Source of the DNA: Gracilibacillus salinarum
GTDB taxonomy: Bacteria; Bacillota; Bacilli; Bacillales; Amphibacillaceae
Length of the DNA stretch: 64,000 bases
Direction of reading: 5' to 3'
Assembly (NCBI RefSeq): GCF_022919575.1
Contig: NZ_CP095071.1
Coordinates: forward strand, 248,001 to 312,000
Positions 7,265 through 15,637 of the stretch are shown piece after piece. Each line of letters begins with the position of its first letter. Position 1 is the stretch's first letter. The notes beneath the pieces were generated by a model. The model was not told the origin of the DNA and ran no database searches. It saw only the letters and a program-made list of their open reading frames with translations. Both the position numbers and the translations under genes were made by a program.

Positions 7265-7816
7265 ATGAAAGAAAAAAAGAAGGACTGGGTGGATTGGCTA
7301 AAAACAATAATAATTACTGTCTTGATCGTCATCTTCATCCGTTTGTTTATTGCGGTACCGATCGTCGTAGATGGTCCGTCCATGCTCCCAACACTTGAGA
7401 ACAATGATCGTTTGATCGTTAATAAATTCCGTTTATTGATTGGTGAACCAGACCGTTTTGATGTCGTTGTTTTCCATGCCACCGCCAAAAGGGATTACAT
7501 AAAAAGGGTGATCGGTTTGCCGGGTGATAAGATTGCTTACAAAGATGATCAATTATACGTGAATGGAAAGGCTGTAGCCGAATCGTTTATCGATGAACAA
7601 ATCGCTAATGACGAATCGAAGTACACCACTAATTTCTCCTTAGAAGATATTCCGGGAAATATGGAAACTGTACCAGAAGGACATGTATTTGTATTAGGCG
7701 ATAATCGTCCCAATTCTACCGACAGCAGACATTTAGGTGTCATTCCGATCGATGATATAGTTGGCATTGCGAGTTGGACATACTGGCCGTTGAATGAATT
7801 CGGTAAGGTCAACTAG
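7265..7816 (+). CDS. lepB: Type I signal peptidase
   Basis: Membrane-bound serine peptidase that removes signal peptides from secreted proteins on the outer face of the membrane. The 183-residue product has one N-terminal membrane anchor (about residues 13-33), then the catalytic Ser39 in VDGPSMLPTL, Lys80 in RDYIKRVIGLPGD, and the C-terminal GDNRPNSTDSRHLG box. It is the SipS/SipT-like short form with a single anchor. It lies between rplS and rbgA, a position at which many Bacillaceae carry a signal peptidase gene. GGGAAGGGAT precedes the ATG. Confidence 0.96.
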   Translation: MKEKKKDWVDWLKTIIITVLIVIFIRLFIAVPIVVDGPSMLPTLENNDRLIVNKFRLLIGEPDRFDVVVFHATAKRDYIKRVIGLPGDKIAYKDDQLYVNGKAVAESFIDEQIANDESKYTTNFSLEDIPGNMETVPEGHVFVLGDNRPNSTDSRHLGVIPIDDIVGIASWTYWPLNEFGKVN

Positions 7817-7840
7817 CGTCAAAGAAAGAGGTATGCAAAC

Positions 7841-8704
7841 ATGACAATACAATGGTTTCCAGGACATATGGCAAAAGCAAAAAGAGAGGTACAGGAGAAG
7901 CTGAAATTAGTTGACTTTGTAATTGAACTGGTAGATGCAAGAGCCCCTCTCTCGTCTCAAAATCCACTTTTACACGAAGTTTTGAATCAAAAACCAAAAA
8001 TGATAGTATTAATGAAGAAAGACTTGGCAGACACTGCAATAACTGCGAAATGGATTGATTACTTTAGAGCCCAGGATCATGTTGCTATTGCAGTAGATGT
8101 TAATGAACGTAAAGATATTCAGCATGTCGTACAGACAGCGAAAGATATGGCTAGTGACAAGATGGAACGGTTACGTAAGAAAGGCGTTCGCCCGAGACCG
8201 GCAAGAGCGATGATAGTAGGTATTCCGAATGTTGGAAAATCCACTTTGATAAACCGGTTAGTCAATAAGAAAATTGCAAAAACAGGGGACAAACCCGGTG
8301 TAACCAAGAGCCAACAATGGATCAAAGTAAAAAAAGAATTTGAACTGCTTGATACACCGGGAATTCTTTGGCCAAAATTCGAAGAAGAGATTATCGGTTA
8401 TCGCTTGGCTGCGGTAGGTACGATAAAAGATCAACTGTTACCAATTGAGGATGTCGCGGCGTTTGTGATGAACTATTTAAAACAAAACTATCCTGCAGTC
8501 TTACAGGAAAGATTTCGTCTTGAACCGGATCAGGAAGACATGAGTGAAATATTTGAACATATCGGCAGGCAGCGTGGCTGTTTAGAATCTGGAGGACGGG
8601 TCAATTTCGAGAAGACAGCAGATATCATATTGCAGGATCTTCGTTCGGCAAGATTTGGCCCAATCACGTTGGAACAGCCAGAAATGGAAGAGAATAACAA
8701 TTGA
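7841..8704 (+). CDS. rbgA: Ribosome biogenesis GTPase RbgA (YlqF)
   Basis: GTPase needed for late assembly of the 50S subunit. The 287-residue product has the circularly permuted order of the family: the G4-like segment first (residues 58-61), then G1 (GIPNVGKS, 127-134), then G3 (DTPG, 171-174), and a C-terminal ANTAR-like helical domain. The start WFPGHMAKA is typical. One oddity is that the G4 motif reads LMKKDLAD, whereas the usual NKxD has Asn at the Met position; Lys and Asp are kept. It ends at a strong terminator and is followed by rnhB, as in B. subtilis. Confidence 0.95.
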   Translation: MTIQWFPGHMAKAKREVQEKLKLVDFVIELVDARAPLSSQNPLLHEVLNQKPKMIVLMKKDLADTAITAKWIDYFRAQDHVAIAVDVNERKDIQHVVQTAKDMASDKMERLRKKGVRPRPARAMIVGIPNVGKSTLINRLVNKKIAKTGDKPGVTKSQQWIKVKKEFELLDTPGILWPKFEEEIIGYRLAAVGTIKDQLLPIEDVAAFVMNYLKQNYPAVLQERFRLEPDQEDMSEIFEHIGRQRGCLESGGRVNFEKTADIILQDLRSARFGPITLEQPEMEENNN

Positions 8705-8705
8705 G

Positions 8706-8748
8706 TGTAAAGGAGCTGACTTTTGAGGCCAGCTCCTTTACTTTTTTG
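8706..8748 (+). terminator. Rho-independent terminator after rbgA
   Basis: Arms GTAAAGGAGCTG and CAGCTCCTTTAC (perfect, 12 bp) with an 11-base loop, then TTTTTT. Confidence 0.92.
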
Positions 8749-8786
8749 AGAAATAACCGATATGGTAAGAAATGAGGTTTTTTGAA

Positions 8787-9545
8787 ATGAAAGAGAAATG
8801 GACAATTCGACAGATTAAAGAATATTTACTGAATGAAAAGCCTTCTGAAGAAGTGATGCGATCATTCTATCAGGATGAACGTAAAGGGGTTCAGACGCTA
8901 TTAAAACAGCACGAGAATAAACAAGTTAAAGAGCAGCAAGAAAAAGACCAATTTGTTATGATGAGTAAGTTTGAACAGTCGTTATGGCAAAATAAGTATC
9001 GTTATATCGCTGGAGTCGATGAAGTCGGGCGTGGTCCGTTAGCAGGTCCGGTTGTTGCTGCCGCGGTCATATTGCCGGAAGACTTTCAATTACTCGGTAT
9101 AAACGATTCCAAGAAGCTGTCAAAAAAACAAAGAGAATTATTTTATCAATATATTACCAAGCATGCGATTGATTACAAGATTGGAATTGTTGAAGCAGAT
9201 GAGATTGATCGGATTAATATACTGCAGGCATCCAAACATGCGATGTCACAAGCAATAGAGCAATTAAATCAGGTAGATTATGCCTTAATTGATGCGGTGA
9301 TGCTGGAGAATTTATCAATTCCACAAGAAGCTATTATTAAAGGGGATCAGAAAAGTATTTCGATTGCAGCGGCAAGTATCATTGCTAAGGTTACTCGTGA
9401 TCAGTTGATGGATGATTTACATAACGAGTATCCGGCATATGCATTTAACCGAAATAGTGGTTACGGAACAAAGGATCATCTGCATGCGTTAGACCAATTT
9501 GGTATGACTCCGATCCATCGCAGAAGTTTCTTAAAATCACGGTAA
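8787..9545 (+). CDS. rnhB: Ribonuclease HII
   Basis: Cleaves RNA in RNA-DNA hybrids and nicks at single ribonucleotides in DNA. The 252-residue product has an N-terminal extension of about 70 residues typical of the Bacillus enzyme. The catalytic core starts AGVDEVGRGPLAGPVVAAAV with Asp78 and Glu79, and continues with NDSKKLS and GDQKSISIAAASIIAKV. ATG 8787 is preferred to ATG 8772 because TGAGG at 8773-8777 is correctly spaced for it. It is followed by the ylqG-like gene after 15 bases. Confidence 0.96.
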   Translation: MKEKWTIRQIKEYLLNEKPSEEVMRSFYQDERKGVQTLLKQHENKQVKEQQEKDQFVMMSKFEQSLWQNKYRYIAGVDEVGRGPLAGPVVAAAVILPEDFQLLGINDSKKLSKKQRELFYQYITKHAIDYKIGIVEADEIDRINILQASKHAMSQAIEQLNQVDYALIDAVMLENLSIPQEAIIKGDQKSISIAAASIIAKVTRDQLMDDLHNEYPAYAFNRNSGYGTKDHLHALDQFGMTPIHRRSFLKSR

Positions 9546-9560
9546 CAGGAGGTGAAGGAG

Positions 9561-11393
9561 ATGGTGAATATTTCCGCAAAGCTGATTGAGAATACAATGG
9601 CGAGTGGGGCCATATCTAAGCAGCATCCATTAAGAACAGGTCAAATTCTGAATGGTAAAGTACTTGAATTATATCCTGGCCAACGGGCTGCCATTCAGTT
9701 AGGTGGAAAACAAATAATTGCACAGTTAGAAACTTCGCTATCTTCAAAACAGAGTTACCTTTTTCAAGTTACAGCCGTGGGGCAGTTGACCCAACTAAAA
9801 AAAATAACGGAAACACCAACACAACACAGAAATATGATCAGCGACCAACTGCTGCAACAGTTAGGAGTGGCGAACCAAAAGGAATTAAAAGCATTGCTGA
9901 CTGAACTGATACAGCGGCAAATCCCGTTTACAGCGAAAAATGTACATGTACTCGCCCAATTATTCGACCAATTCGGGGCAAATCAAACAAATCGCAATGT
10001 ATTACATACTATGATGCAGCAAAACTTACCTTTGACGGAGCAAGTTTTTTCCAGTGTTCGAACATTTCAATCAACGTCACTAGGGGAACAAATCAACCCA
10101 TTGCTTCAACTATTGGCTGTGAAGGGGAATACCCAGAATACCCAGGTAATACAAGATTTACAGCAACAGCTACGTGCATTTACTGCGGATATAGCAGGAG
10201 GACAGTCCCTCGCGCGAATTCTAACAAAGAATGCTGCTATGGTTGATCAGTTGTTAAGTAAGGTCGCAGCAACAAGCGGTGGACAAGCGCAGACGCCTAG
10301 CTTATTTGATTCATCCGAAATTATTACTCAGATAGCGAATGGTAAGACACCTCCTGCTGCCGCGGTGCAATCATTTGTGACTGGTCTGCAAAGGCTGATG
10401 AATCAGCAGGTGATGATCAAGCCGAATGATCACCAGCTGATCCAAGCATTTCTGCAACGTTTATCGCAAAACAGTACCATTCAAGGTTCTTCCGGCCATA
10501 TCAAAACAATCGTCGAGCAACAGCCTGTCTTGCAGAAAATGATCCAGCAAGCGCCAAATCAAGCACAACAAGTAGTCCAAAGCTGGTTGCAGGACCCGAT
10601 GCCATCCATATCGTTGAAGCAGCAGGTGAGGTCGGTATATCAACACGTATATGACCAGCAATTAACGCAGCCTGAACAAAACCTGGCACGATCTCTGCTC
10701 TTACAGCTTACAAATGCTGACCAATCAGCGTTATCGGTCAAAGATCAATTTTTCCATTTGTTGAAACAGTTTATACTAACTAGTGGACTACAGGATGAAG
10801 CAATGCTGGCACAAGAGTTAACAAGTTCGCAAAATCAGCAATTTTCAAGAGATAGTGATTTGTCCATCAAACAGAATTTGCAGATTGCGAATCAGCAAGG
10901 AGATCTAACGACTGGCGCAGAACGCATTCAGCGATTGCTACAGACTTTAACAGGGATGCAGCTCAATATGATACAGCAGGACCCATCCATCCTTCAGCAA
11001 AGTTTTCAAATTCCAGGAGAACGATTCGGTTTAGCAGAAGATATCCGTTTGCAATTTGAAGGAAAAAAGAAACAAAACAGTGACGAAATTGACCCGGATT
11101 ATTGCAGGATCTTATTTCACCTAGATTTACATACACTGGGTGAAACGTTAATAACAATGTCTATCCAAAAAAGGGTCATCAATCTTACGGTCTATACTGA
11201 TCGAGAAATGGTGAAGCCGTTGCTCGAAGGGATGAAACCTGCTCTAAAGCAAAAGTTAGCAGATCTGGATTACCAGCTATCTTCTGTAAGTCAAAAAAGC
11301 CTCACAGAGGAACATATTCAAGAAAAAAGCGTGAGACATGCTATCACTAATACAGCACAGCCAGTATCAGAAGGGATTGATTTTCGTATATGA
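9561..11393 (+). CDS. ylqG: YlqG-like protein with a FliK-like C-terminal domain
   Basis: A 610-residue, glutamine-rich protein at the position of ylqG in B. subtilis. Most of it (about residues 60-460) is low in distinctive motifs and rich in Gln, Leu and Thr. The C-terminal part (about 480-590) contains RILFHLDLHTLGETLITMSI, then TVYTDREMVKPLLEGMKPAL and KLADLDYQLSSV. That resembles the hook-length-control domain of FliK (compare LRLQPESLGDVTVRL in the fliK of this window). ATG 9561 follows AGGAGGTGA by 6 bases. Its stop overlaps the start of ylqH (ATGA), whose product resembles the cytoplasmic domain of FlhB, the partner of FliK. Function unproven. Confidence 0.75.
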   Translation: MVNISAKLIENTMASGAISKQHPLRTGQILNGKVLELYPGQRAAIQLGGKQIIAQLETSLSSKQSYLFQVTAVGQLTQLKKITETPTQHRNMISDQLLQQLGVANQKELKALLTELIQRQIPFTAKNVHVLAQLFDQFGANQTNRNVLHTMMQQNLPLTEQVFSSVRTFQSTSLGEQINPLLQLLAVKGNTQNTQVIQDLQQQLRAFTADIAGGQSLARILTKNAAMVDQLLSKVAATSGGQAQTPSLFDSSEIITQIANGKTPPAAAVQSFVTGLQRLMNQQVMIKPNDHQLIQAFLQRLSQNSTIQGSSGHIKTIVEQQPVLQKMIQQAPNQAQQVVQSWLQDPMPSISLKQQVRSVYQHVYDQQLTQPEQNLARSLLLQLTNADQSALSVKDQFFHLLKQFILTSGLQDEAMLAQELTSSQNQQFSRDSDLSIKQNLQIANQQGDLTTGAERIQRLLQTLTGMQLNMIQQDPSILQQSFQIPGERFGLAEDIRLQFEGKKKQNSDEIDPDYCRILFHLDLHTLGETLITMSIQKRVINLTVYTDREMVKPLLEGMKPALKQKLADLDYQLSSVSQKSLTEEHIQEKSVRHAITNTAQPVSEGIDFRI

Positions 11394-11671
11394 CATCCAA
11401 TGAAAACTATCGCAAAAGAGCAGCTGCCTTACAATATGACAGTAACAGTGATCAGGCACCAAAATTAACAGCATCAGGAAAAGGATATGTAGCAGAAGAA
11501 ATTATTGAACGGGCAAGAGCGAACAACATTCCTGTACAATCAGACCCGTCCCTAGTCGCGCTGCTGTCAGAATTAAATATTAATGAGCAAATTCCAGAAG
11601 AATTATATCACGTCGTAGCAGAAGTTTTCGCATACATATACCAGGTAGATAAAAAGGCAGGCAGCAACTAA
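11390..11671 (+). CDS. ylqH: YlqH, FlhB cytoplasmic-domain homologue
   Basis: A 93-residue soluble protein matching only the C-terminal cytoplasmic domain of FlhB (EscU/YscU/HrcU family). KGYVAEEIIERARANNIPVQ followed by LLSELNINEQIPEELYHVVA and EVFAYIYQVDKK parallels the last 66 residues of the FlhB encoded here. The four membrane segments and the autocleaving NPTH motif are absent, so it cannot form an export gate. It is translationally coupled to the FliK-like ylqG. It may modulate flagellar export switching, but that is inference. Confidence 0.85.
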   Translation: MTSNENYRKRAAALQYDSNSDQAPKLTASGKGYVAEEIIERARANNIPVQSDPSLVALLSELNINEQIPEELYHVVAEVFAYIYQVDKKAGSN

Positions 11672-11715
11672 CATTTCTTCAGCCACATAAGATAGAAACA
11701 GTAGTCTGACTGCTG

Positions 11716-12139
11716 ATAATACGGGTTATGTTAACTCTGGATGTGATGTGGTAATTTAGACAATTCTGTTGTGTATAGCCAAATTACAATAATATGCTCC
11801 AAGTCCTGTGGGAAAAGAATTCAGCCAGAGTCTGCACAATGTCGTAGTACATGATTCATTTCATAATTACGACTAAGTTGTATTTACCTAGTCTGTAAGG
11901 ATATAGGCTTAGTTGTTAGGAATAAAAGGTTTCATCAACCAGCAACCCCCCTCGCAAAAAGCCAAATAATCACTTCCTGCTTATCATTTTTCCAGTAAGC
12001 AAAGAAAAAGTGCAGTTACAGTGTAATCATACATTGTAGCACTTCCCTGAGCCAATTTCCGGAGCTTTGCGAAGAAGATAAATTACCTCAAAATCACCAT
12101 TCAGCCATACAGCTTTTGTGTTAACATAATCCATATTAT
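11716..12139. repeat. MITE-like element with 20-bp terminal inverted repeats
   Basis: ATAATACGGGTTATGTTAAC at 11716-11735 and GTTAACATAATCCATATTAT at 12120-12139 are inverted copies (18 of 20 identical). They bound 424 bases with no gene. The inner part includes a further inverted repeat at 12008-12054. The same arm core occurs in the shorter element at 38914-38992, giving the consensus TACGGATTATGTYAACT. It accounts for most of the non-coding stretch 11672-12301. No transposase is present, so it could be a non-autonomous element or a regulatory or RNA feature. Confidence 0.6.
12008..12054. repeat. Imperfect inverted repeat inside the element
   Basis: AAAGTGC with TACAGTGTA on the left pairs with TACATTGTA and GCACTT on the right. 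Together they form an interrupted stem of about 14 bp. It lies within the larger element at 11716-12139. No T run follows on either strand, so it is not an obvious terminator. Confidence 0.5.
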
Positions 12140-12236
12140 AGGTATTGTATATAGTTTATTTCTATTAGGACCGGGCGATTTATTCGCGGTTTTTCTAGAT
12201 TCATAGAAAAAAGATAGACGAATTCATAGTATTTTC

Positions 12237-12264
12237 TAGACAATCAAAGGCAATGTTTTATACA
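12237..12264 (+). promoter_or_regulatory. Predicted sigma-A promoter of sucCD
   Basis: TAGACA (12237-12242), a 16-base spacer and TATACA (12259-12264), about 40 bases before the sucC start. A small inverted repeat (TTTTTCTA...TAGAAAAA at about 12190-12211) lies just upstream. Confidence 0.5.
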
Positions 12265-12301
12265 ATGAGAATGCAGTGATTAATTGATGGGAGGATGAAA
12301 G

Positions 12302-13468
12302 ATGAATATTCACGAGTATCAAGGCAAAGAGATATTGCGTAGTTACGGTGTTGCTGTACCAAATGGTAAAGTAGCATATTCAGTAGATGAAGCTGTGAAG
12401 GCTGCGGAAGAACTTGGTTCAGCAGTTTCGGTAGTGAAAGCGCAAATTCACGCTGGGGGAAGAGGAAAAGCAGGCGGCGTGAAAGTAGCGAAGAATATCG
12501 AAGAAGTCCGTACATATGCTGATGAAATTCTAGGTAAAACATTAGTAACACATCAAACAGGTCCAGAAGGTAAAGAAGTAAAGCGTTTACTGATTGAAGA
12601 AGGATGCGATATTAAAAAAGAATATTATATCGGTCTTGTACTGGACAGAGCAACTTCATGTGTAACGATGATGGCTTCTGAGGAAGGCGGTACAGAGATT
12701 GAAGAAGTAGCCGCTGAAACACCTGAAAAAATCTTTAAAGAAGTGATTGACCCTGTAAGTGGGCTATTACCTTATCAAGCAAGAAGACTAGCTTTCAATA
12801 TTAATATTCCAGCAGAGTATTTGTCGAAAGCGGTTAAATTTATGATGGGATTATATCAGGTATTTGTCGAAAAAGATTGTTCGATTGCTGAAATTAATCC
12901 GTTAGTAACAACTGGAGACGGAGATGTATTAGCATTAGATGCGAAGTTAAACTTCGATGATAATGCACTGTTCCGTCAGAAAGATATTGTAGAGTTTCGT
13001 GATTTAGATGAAGAAGATGAGAAAGAAATTGAAGCATCTAAATATGATTTAAGTTATATTGCCTTAGACGGCAACATTGGCTGTATGGTTAATGGTGCAG
13101 GTCTTGCGATGGCAACCATGGATATCATTAAACATTACAATGGTGATCCCGCAAACTTCCTTGATGTTGGGGGCGGTGCAACAGCTGAAAAAGTAACAGA
13201 AGCATTCAAAATTATTTTATCCGATCAGAATGTAAAAGGTATTTTTGTCAACATTTTCGGTGGAATCATGAAATGTGATGTTATTGCAGAAGGTGTCGTG
13301 ACAGCGACGAAGGAAGTTGGTTTAACCATTCCTTTAGTTGTACGTTTAGAAGGTACGAACGTTGATGCTGGTAAGCGAATCTTAGCGGATTCCGGACTGA
13401 ATATTACACCAGCAGAGTCAATGGCAGATGGTGCCGAGAAAATTGTTGCACTCGTTAATAAAGGGTAA
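12302..13468 (+). CDS. sucC: Succinyl-CoA synthetase (ADP-forming) beta subunit
   Basis: With SucD it converts succinyl-CoA, ADP (or GDP) and phosphate to succinate, ATP (GTP) and CoA in the citric acid cycle. The 388-residue product starts [20 protein letters not shown] and has the ATP-grasp fold ([16 protein letters not shown] near residues 45-61). The C-terminal CoA-ligase domain has [13 protein letters not shown] and [26 protein letters not shown] precedes the ATG. sucD follows after 35 bases as one operon. Confidence 0.98.
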   Translation: MNIHEYQGKEILRSYGVAVPNGKVAYSVDEAVKAAEELGSAVSVVKAQIHAGGRGKAGGVKVAKNIEEVRTYADEILGKTLVTHQTGPEGKEVKRLLIEEGCDIKKEYYIGLVLDRATSCVTMMASEEGGTEIEEVAAETPEKIFKEVIDPVSGLLPYQARRLAFNINIPAEYLSKAVKFMMGLYQVFVEKDCSIAEINPLVTTGDGDVLALDAKLNFDDNALFRQKDIVEFRDLDEEDEKEIEASKYDLSYIALDGNIGCMVNGAGLAMATMDIIKHYNGDPANFLDVGGGATAEKVTEAFKIILSDQNVKGIFVNIFGGIMKCDVIAEGVVTATKEVGLTIPLVVRLEGTNVDAGKRILADSGLNITPAESMADGAEKIVALVNKG

Positions 13469-13503
13469 CTTTAAATCTAGCGGAAAAGGGAGGATCCATT
13501 CAC

Positions 13504-14406
13504 ATGAGTGTTTTTATCAATAAAGATACAAAAGTGCTTGTTCAAGGTATTACTGGTTCAACAGCACTTTTCCATACGAAACAAATGATTGAATATGGTA
13601 CAAAAATTGTTGGTGGGGTAACACCGAAAAAAGGCGGTACAGAAGTGGAAGGTGTACCTGTATTTAATACAGTTGCAGAAGCTGTTGATCAGACAGGTGC
13701 GAATGCATCCGTCATTTATGTACCTGCTCCATTTGCTGCAGATGCAATCTTCGAAGCAGTAGATGCTGAGTTGGACCTTGTAATTTGTATCACAGAGCAT
13801 ATTCCTGTAATGGATATGGTAAAAGTAAAACGTTATATGGAAGGTAAGAAAACAAGATTAGTAGGACCGAACTGTCCAGGTGTTATTACTCCAGAAGAAT
13901 GTAAGATTGGTATTATGCCAGGTTACATTCATAAGAAAGGTCATATTGGTGTTGTTTCCCGCTCTGGTACCTTAACATATGAAGCTGTTCATCAGTTGTC
14001 TGAAAAAGGTTTTGGCCAATCTACAGCAGTTGGTATTGGTGGTGACCCAGTTAACGGAACGAATTTCATTGATTCGTTAAAAGCGTTTAACGAAGATCCG
14101 GATACAGAAGCTGTTATGATGATTGGTGAAATCGGTGGTACTGCGGAAGAAGAAGCTGCTGAATGGGTAAAAGCAAATATGACGAAACCTGTTGTAGGCT
14201 TTATTGGCGGTGCAACTGCACCTCCAGGAAAACGTATGGGCCATGCCGGTGCGATTATTTCTGGTGGAAAAGGGACAGCAGAAGAAAAAATCAAAACATT
14301 GAATGCATGTGGTATTGAAGTGGCGGAGACACCATCTGTTATGGGTGAAACGTTAATTAAAGTTTTAACAGATAAAGGTCTATATGACAAATGTAAAACA
14401 CACTAA
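13504..14406 (+). CDS. sucD: Succinyl-CoA synthetase alpha subunit
   Basis: Carries the phosphohistidine intermediate and binds CoA. The 300-residue product has the CoA-binding Rossmann motif [18 protein letters not shown] near the start, [20 protein letters not shown], and the active-site His in [17 protein letters not shown] near residue 250. Length is the family norm. GGGAGGATCC precedes the ATG. The sucCD operon ends at the terminator 14413-14446. Confidence 0.98.
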   Translation: MSVFINKDTKVLVQGITGSTALFHTKQMIEYGTKIVGGVTPKKGGTEVEGVPVFNTVAEAVDQTGANASVIYVPAPFAADAIFEAVDAELDLVICITEHIPVMDMVKVKRYMEGKKTRLVGPNCPGVITPEECKIGIMPGYIHKKGHIGVVSRSGTLTYEAVHQLSEKGFGQSTAVGIGGDPVNGTNFIDSLKAFNEDPDTEAVMMIGEIGGTAEEEAAEWVKANMTKPVVGFIGGATAPPGKRMGHAGAIISGGKGTAEEKIKTLNACGIEVAETPSVMGETLIKVLTDKGLYDKCKTH

Positions 14407-14412
14407 ATAAGT

Positions 14413-14446
14413 TAAATAAGCTGAGATGTAAGTCTCAGCTTATTTA
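14413..14446 (+). terminator. Rho-independent terminator after sucD
   Basis: Perfect arms AAATAAGCTGAGA and TCTCAGCTTATTT with a 6-base loop. The T run is built into the right arm. It is palindromic enough to act for either strand. Confidence 0.82.
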
Positions 14447-14467
14447 CTATCTAAAGGATGGATGTAT

Positions 14468-15361
14468 ATGGATAAAAAAGAATGGCGCCTGATTCATTTG
14501 CACTATATCGTCGGTTCGAACCGGAGGCTCCTTGCACGCGTGATGCAGCATGATCCTGAATTAACACAACTCTATGATTGGGACAAACAAGATTGGAAAT
14601 CTTTATTCAATCTAACCGATAAAAAAGCTTCAATTATTGTCGATTCATTGCATCTTGAAGCTGTGAAGCGAAAGATTGTCCAATTTTCAGAGGAATATCA
14701 TATCCTGACCATTTTAAACGAACGTTATCCTGCTCATTTATTAAAGATTCCTGATCCTCCATTTGTCTTGTACTTACAAGGAAATCTAGATATTTTAAGT
14801 TATTCCCCCAATCTCAGTGTCATAGGTACACGTTTTCCTTCCCAAACAGCCCGATCGGTAATGAACACTATTTTGCCCCCACTGTTACAAGAAAATTTCC
14901 TATTTACAAGCGGTATGGCACTAGGTATAGATGGCTATGCACATGAAATCGCCTTGGCAAATCGTTGTCGAACCATTGCGGTATTAGGAAGTGGATTTTA
15001 TCACATATATCCATCTCAACATCAACATTTATATCAACAAATTATTCAAGATAACCTAGTAATGACGGAATATCCGCCAGACAAACCGCCAAAAAAATAT
15101 CATTTTCCAGAACGGAACCGCATTATTAGCGGGCTTAGTTTCGGAACGCTAGTAATCGAAGCAAAAGAAAAGAGTGGAAGTCTGATAACAGTCGATCAGG
15201 CATTAGAACAAGGAAAAGAGGTGTTTGCTGTTCCGGGAAATATTCTTTCTGACACAAGTGCAGGCTGCCATCAGCTGATCAAAGACGGCGCCAAATTAGT
15301 TCAAAAAAGTGAAGATATTCTAGAGGAATGGCATGCTAATCAACTCGCTGTTCAGACATAA
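14468..15361 (+). CDS. dprA: DNA processing protein DprA (Smf)
   Basis: Loads RecA on incoming single-stranded DNA during natural transformation. The 297-residue product has an N-terminal helical region and the central DprA Rossmann fold. Visible motifs are SVIGTRFPSQTAR, SGMALGIDGYAHEIAL, VLGSGFYHIYPSQH, FPERNRIISGLS and SGSLITVDQALEQGKEVFAV. ATG 14468 is chosen over 14462 from its spacing to AAAGGA at 14452-14457. The gene is intact, so at least this part of the competence machinery is kept. In B. subtilis it also precedes topA. Confidence 0.95.
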   Translation: MDKKEWRLIHLHYIVGSNRRLLARVMQHDPELTQLYDWDKQDWKSLFNLTDKKASIIVDSLHLEAVKRKIVQFSEEYHILTILNERYPAHLLKIPDPPFVLYLQGNLDILSYSPNLSVIGTRFPSQTARSVMNTILPPLLQENFLFTSGMALGIDGYAHEIALANRCRTIAVLGSGFYHIYPSQHQHLYQQIIQDNLVMTEYPPDKPPKKYHFPERNRIISGLSFGTLVIEAKEKSGSLITVDQALEQGKEVFAVPGNILSDTSAGCHQLIKDGAKLVQKSEDILEEWHANQLAVQT

Positions 15362-15397
15362 ATAAACTAAATTTATACATTTTTTCTACTGCTTTGA

Positions 15398-15426
15398 TTG
15401 ACAAACCCTAACAAAGTATTTAATAA
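15398..15426 (+). promoter_or_regulatory. Predicted sigma-A promoter of topA
   Basis: A consensus TTGACA at 15398-15403, a 17-base spacer and TAATAA at 15421-15426. The predicted transcript would have a leader of about 200 bases before topA, including the foldback at 15457-15566. Confidence 0.6.
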
Positions 15427-15456
15427 TAGGGAAGATTTATCATATCTGAAAGACGA

Positions 15457-15566
15457 TGTTCAAAAAATGCGGGAATAATGTCCTTGAGCTTCCACAAAGC
15501 ATGCTGTTTCTTTTATACGTATACATGCAAATGACGTGGAGTTTTGGATAATGCGCTTTTTGAACA
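15457..15566 (+). repeat. Long foldback (inverted repeat) in the topA leader
   Basis: TGTTCAAAAAATGCG followed by ATAATGTCC and CTTCCAC on the left (15457-15495) is matched by GTGGAGTTTTGGATAATGCG and CTTTTTGAACA on the right (15536-15566). The arms are about 30 bases with internal mismatches, around a 40-base centre that itself contains GCATG/CATGC. It is probably transcribed as part of the topA 5' leader. It may be a dispersed repeat or a structured RNA; no other copy is seen in this window. Confidence 0.6.
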
Positions 15567-15637
15567 CGCTCTATAAAGAAAAAATATTGAATGAAATAAT
15601 TTGAATTGATTTTGCCTCTCGGGAGGGTGTAACAATA

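Noticed and set aside
10461..10689. Minus-strand open frames within ylqG
   Set aside because: They are antisense shadows of a Gln-rich coding region, with no ribosome site or family features.
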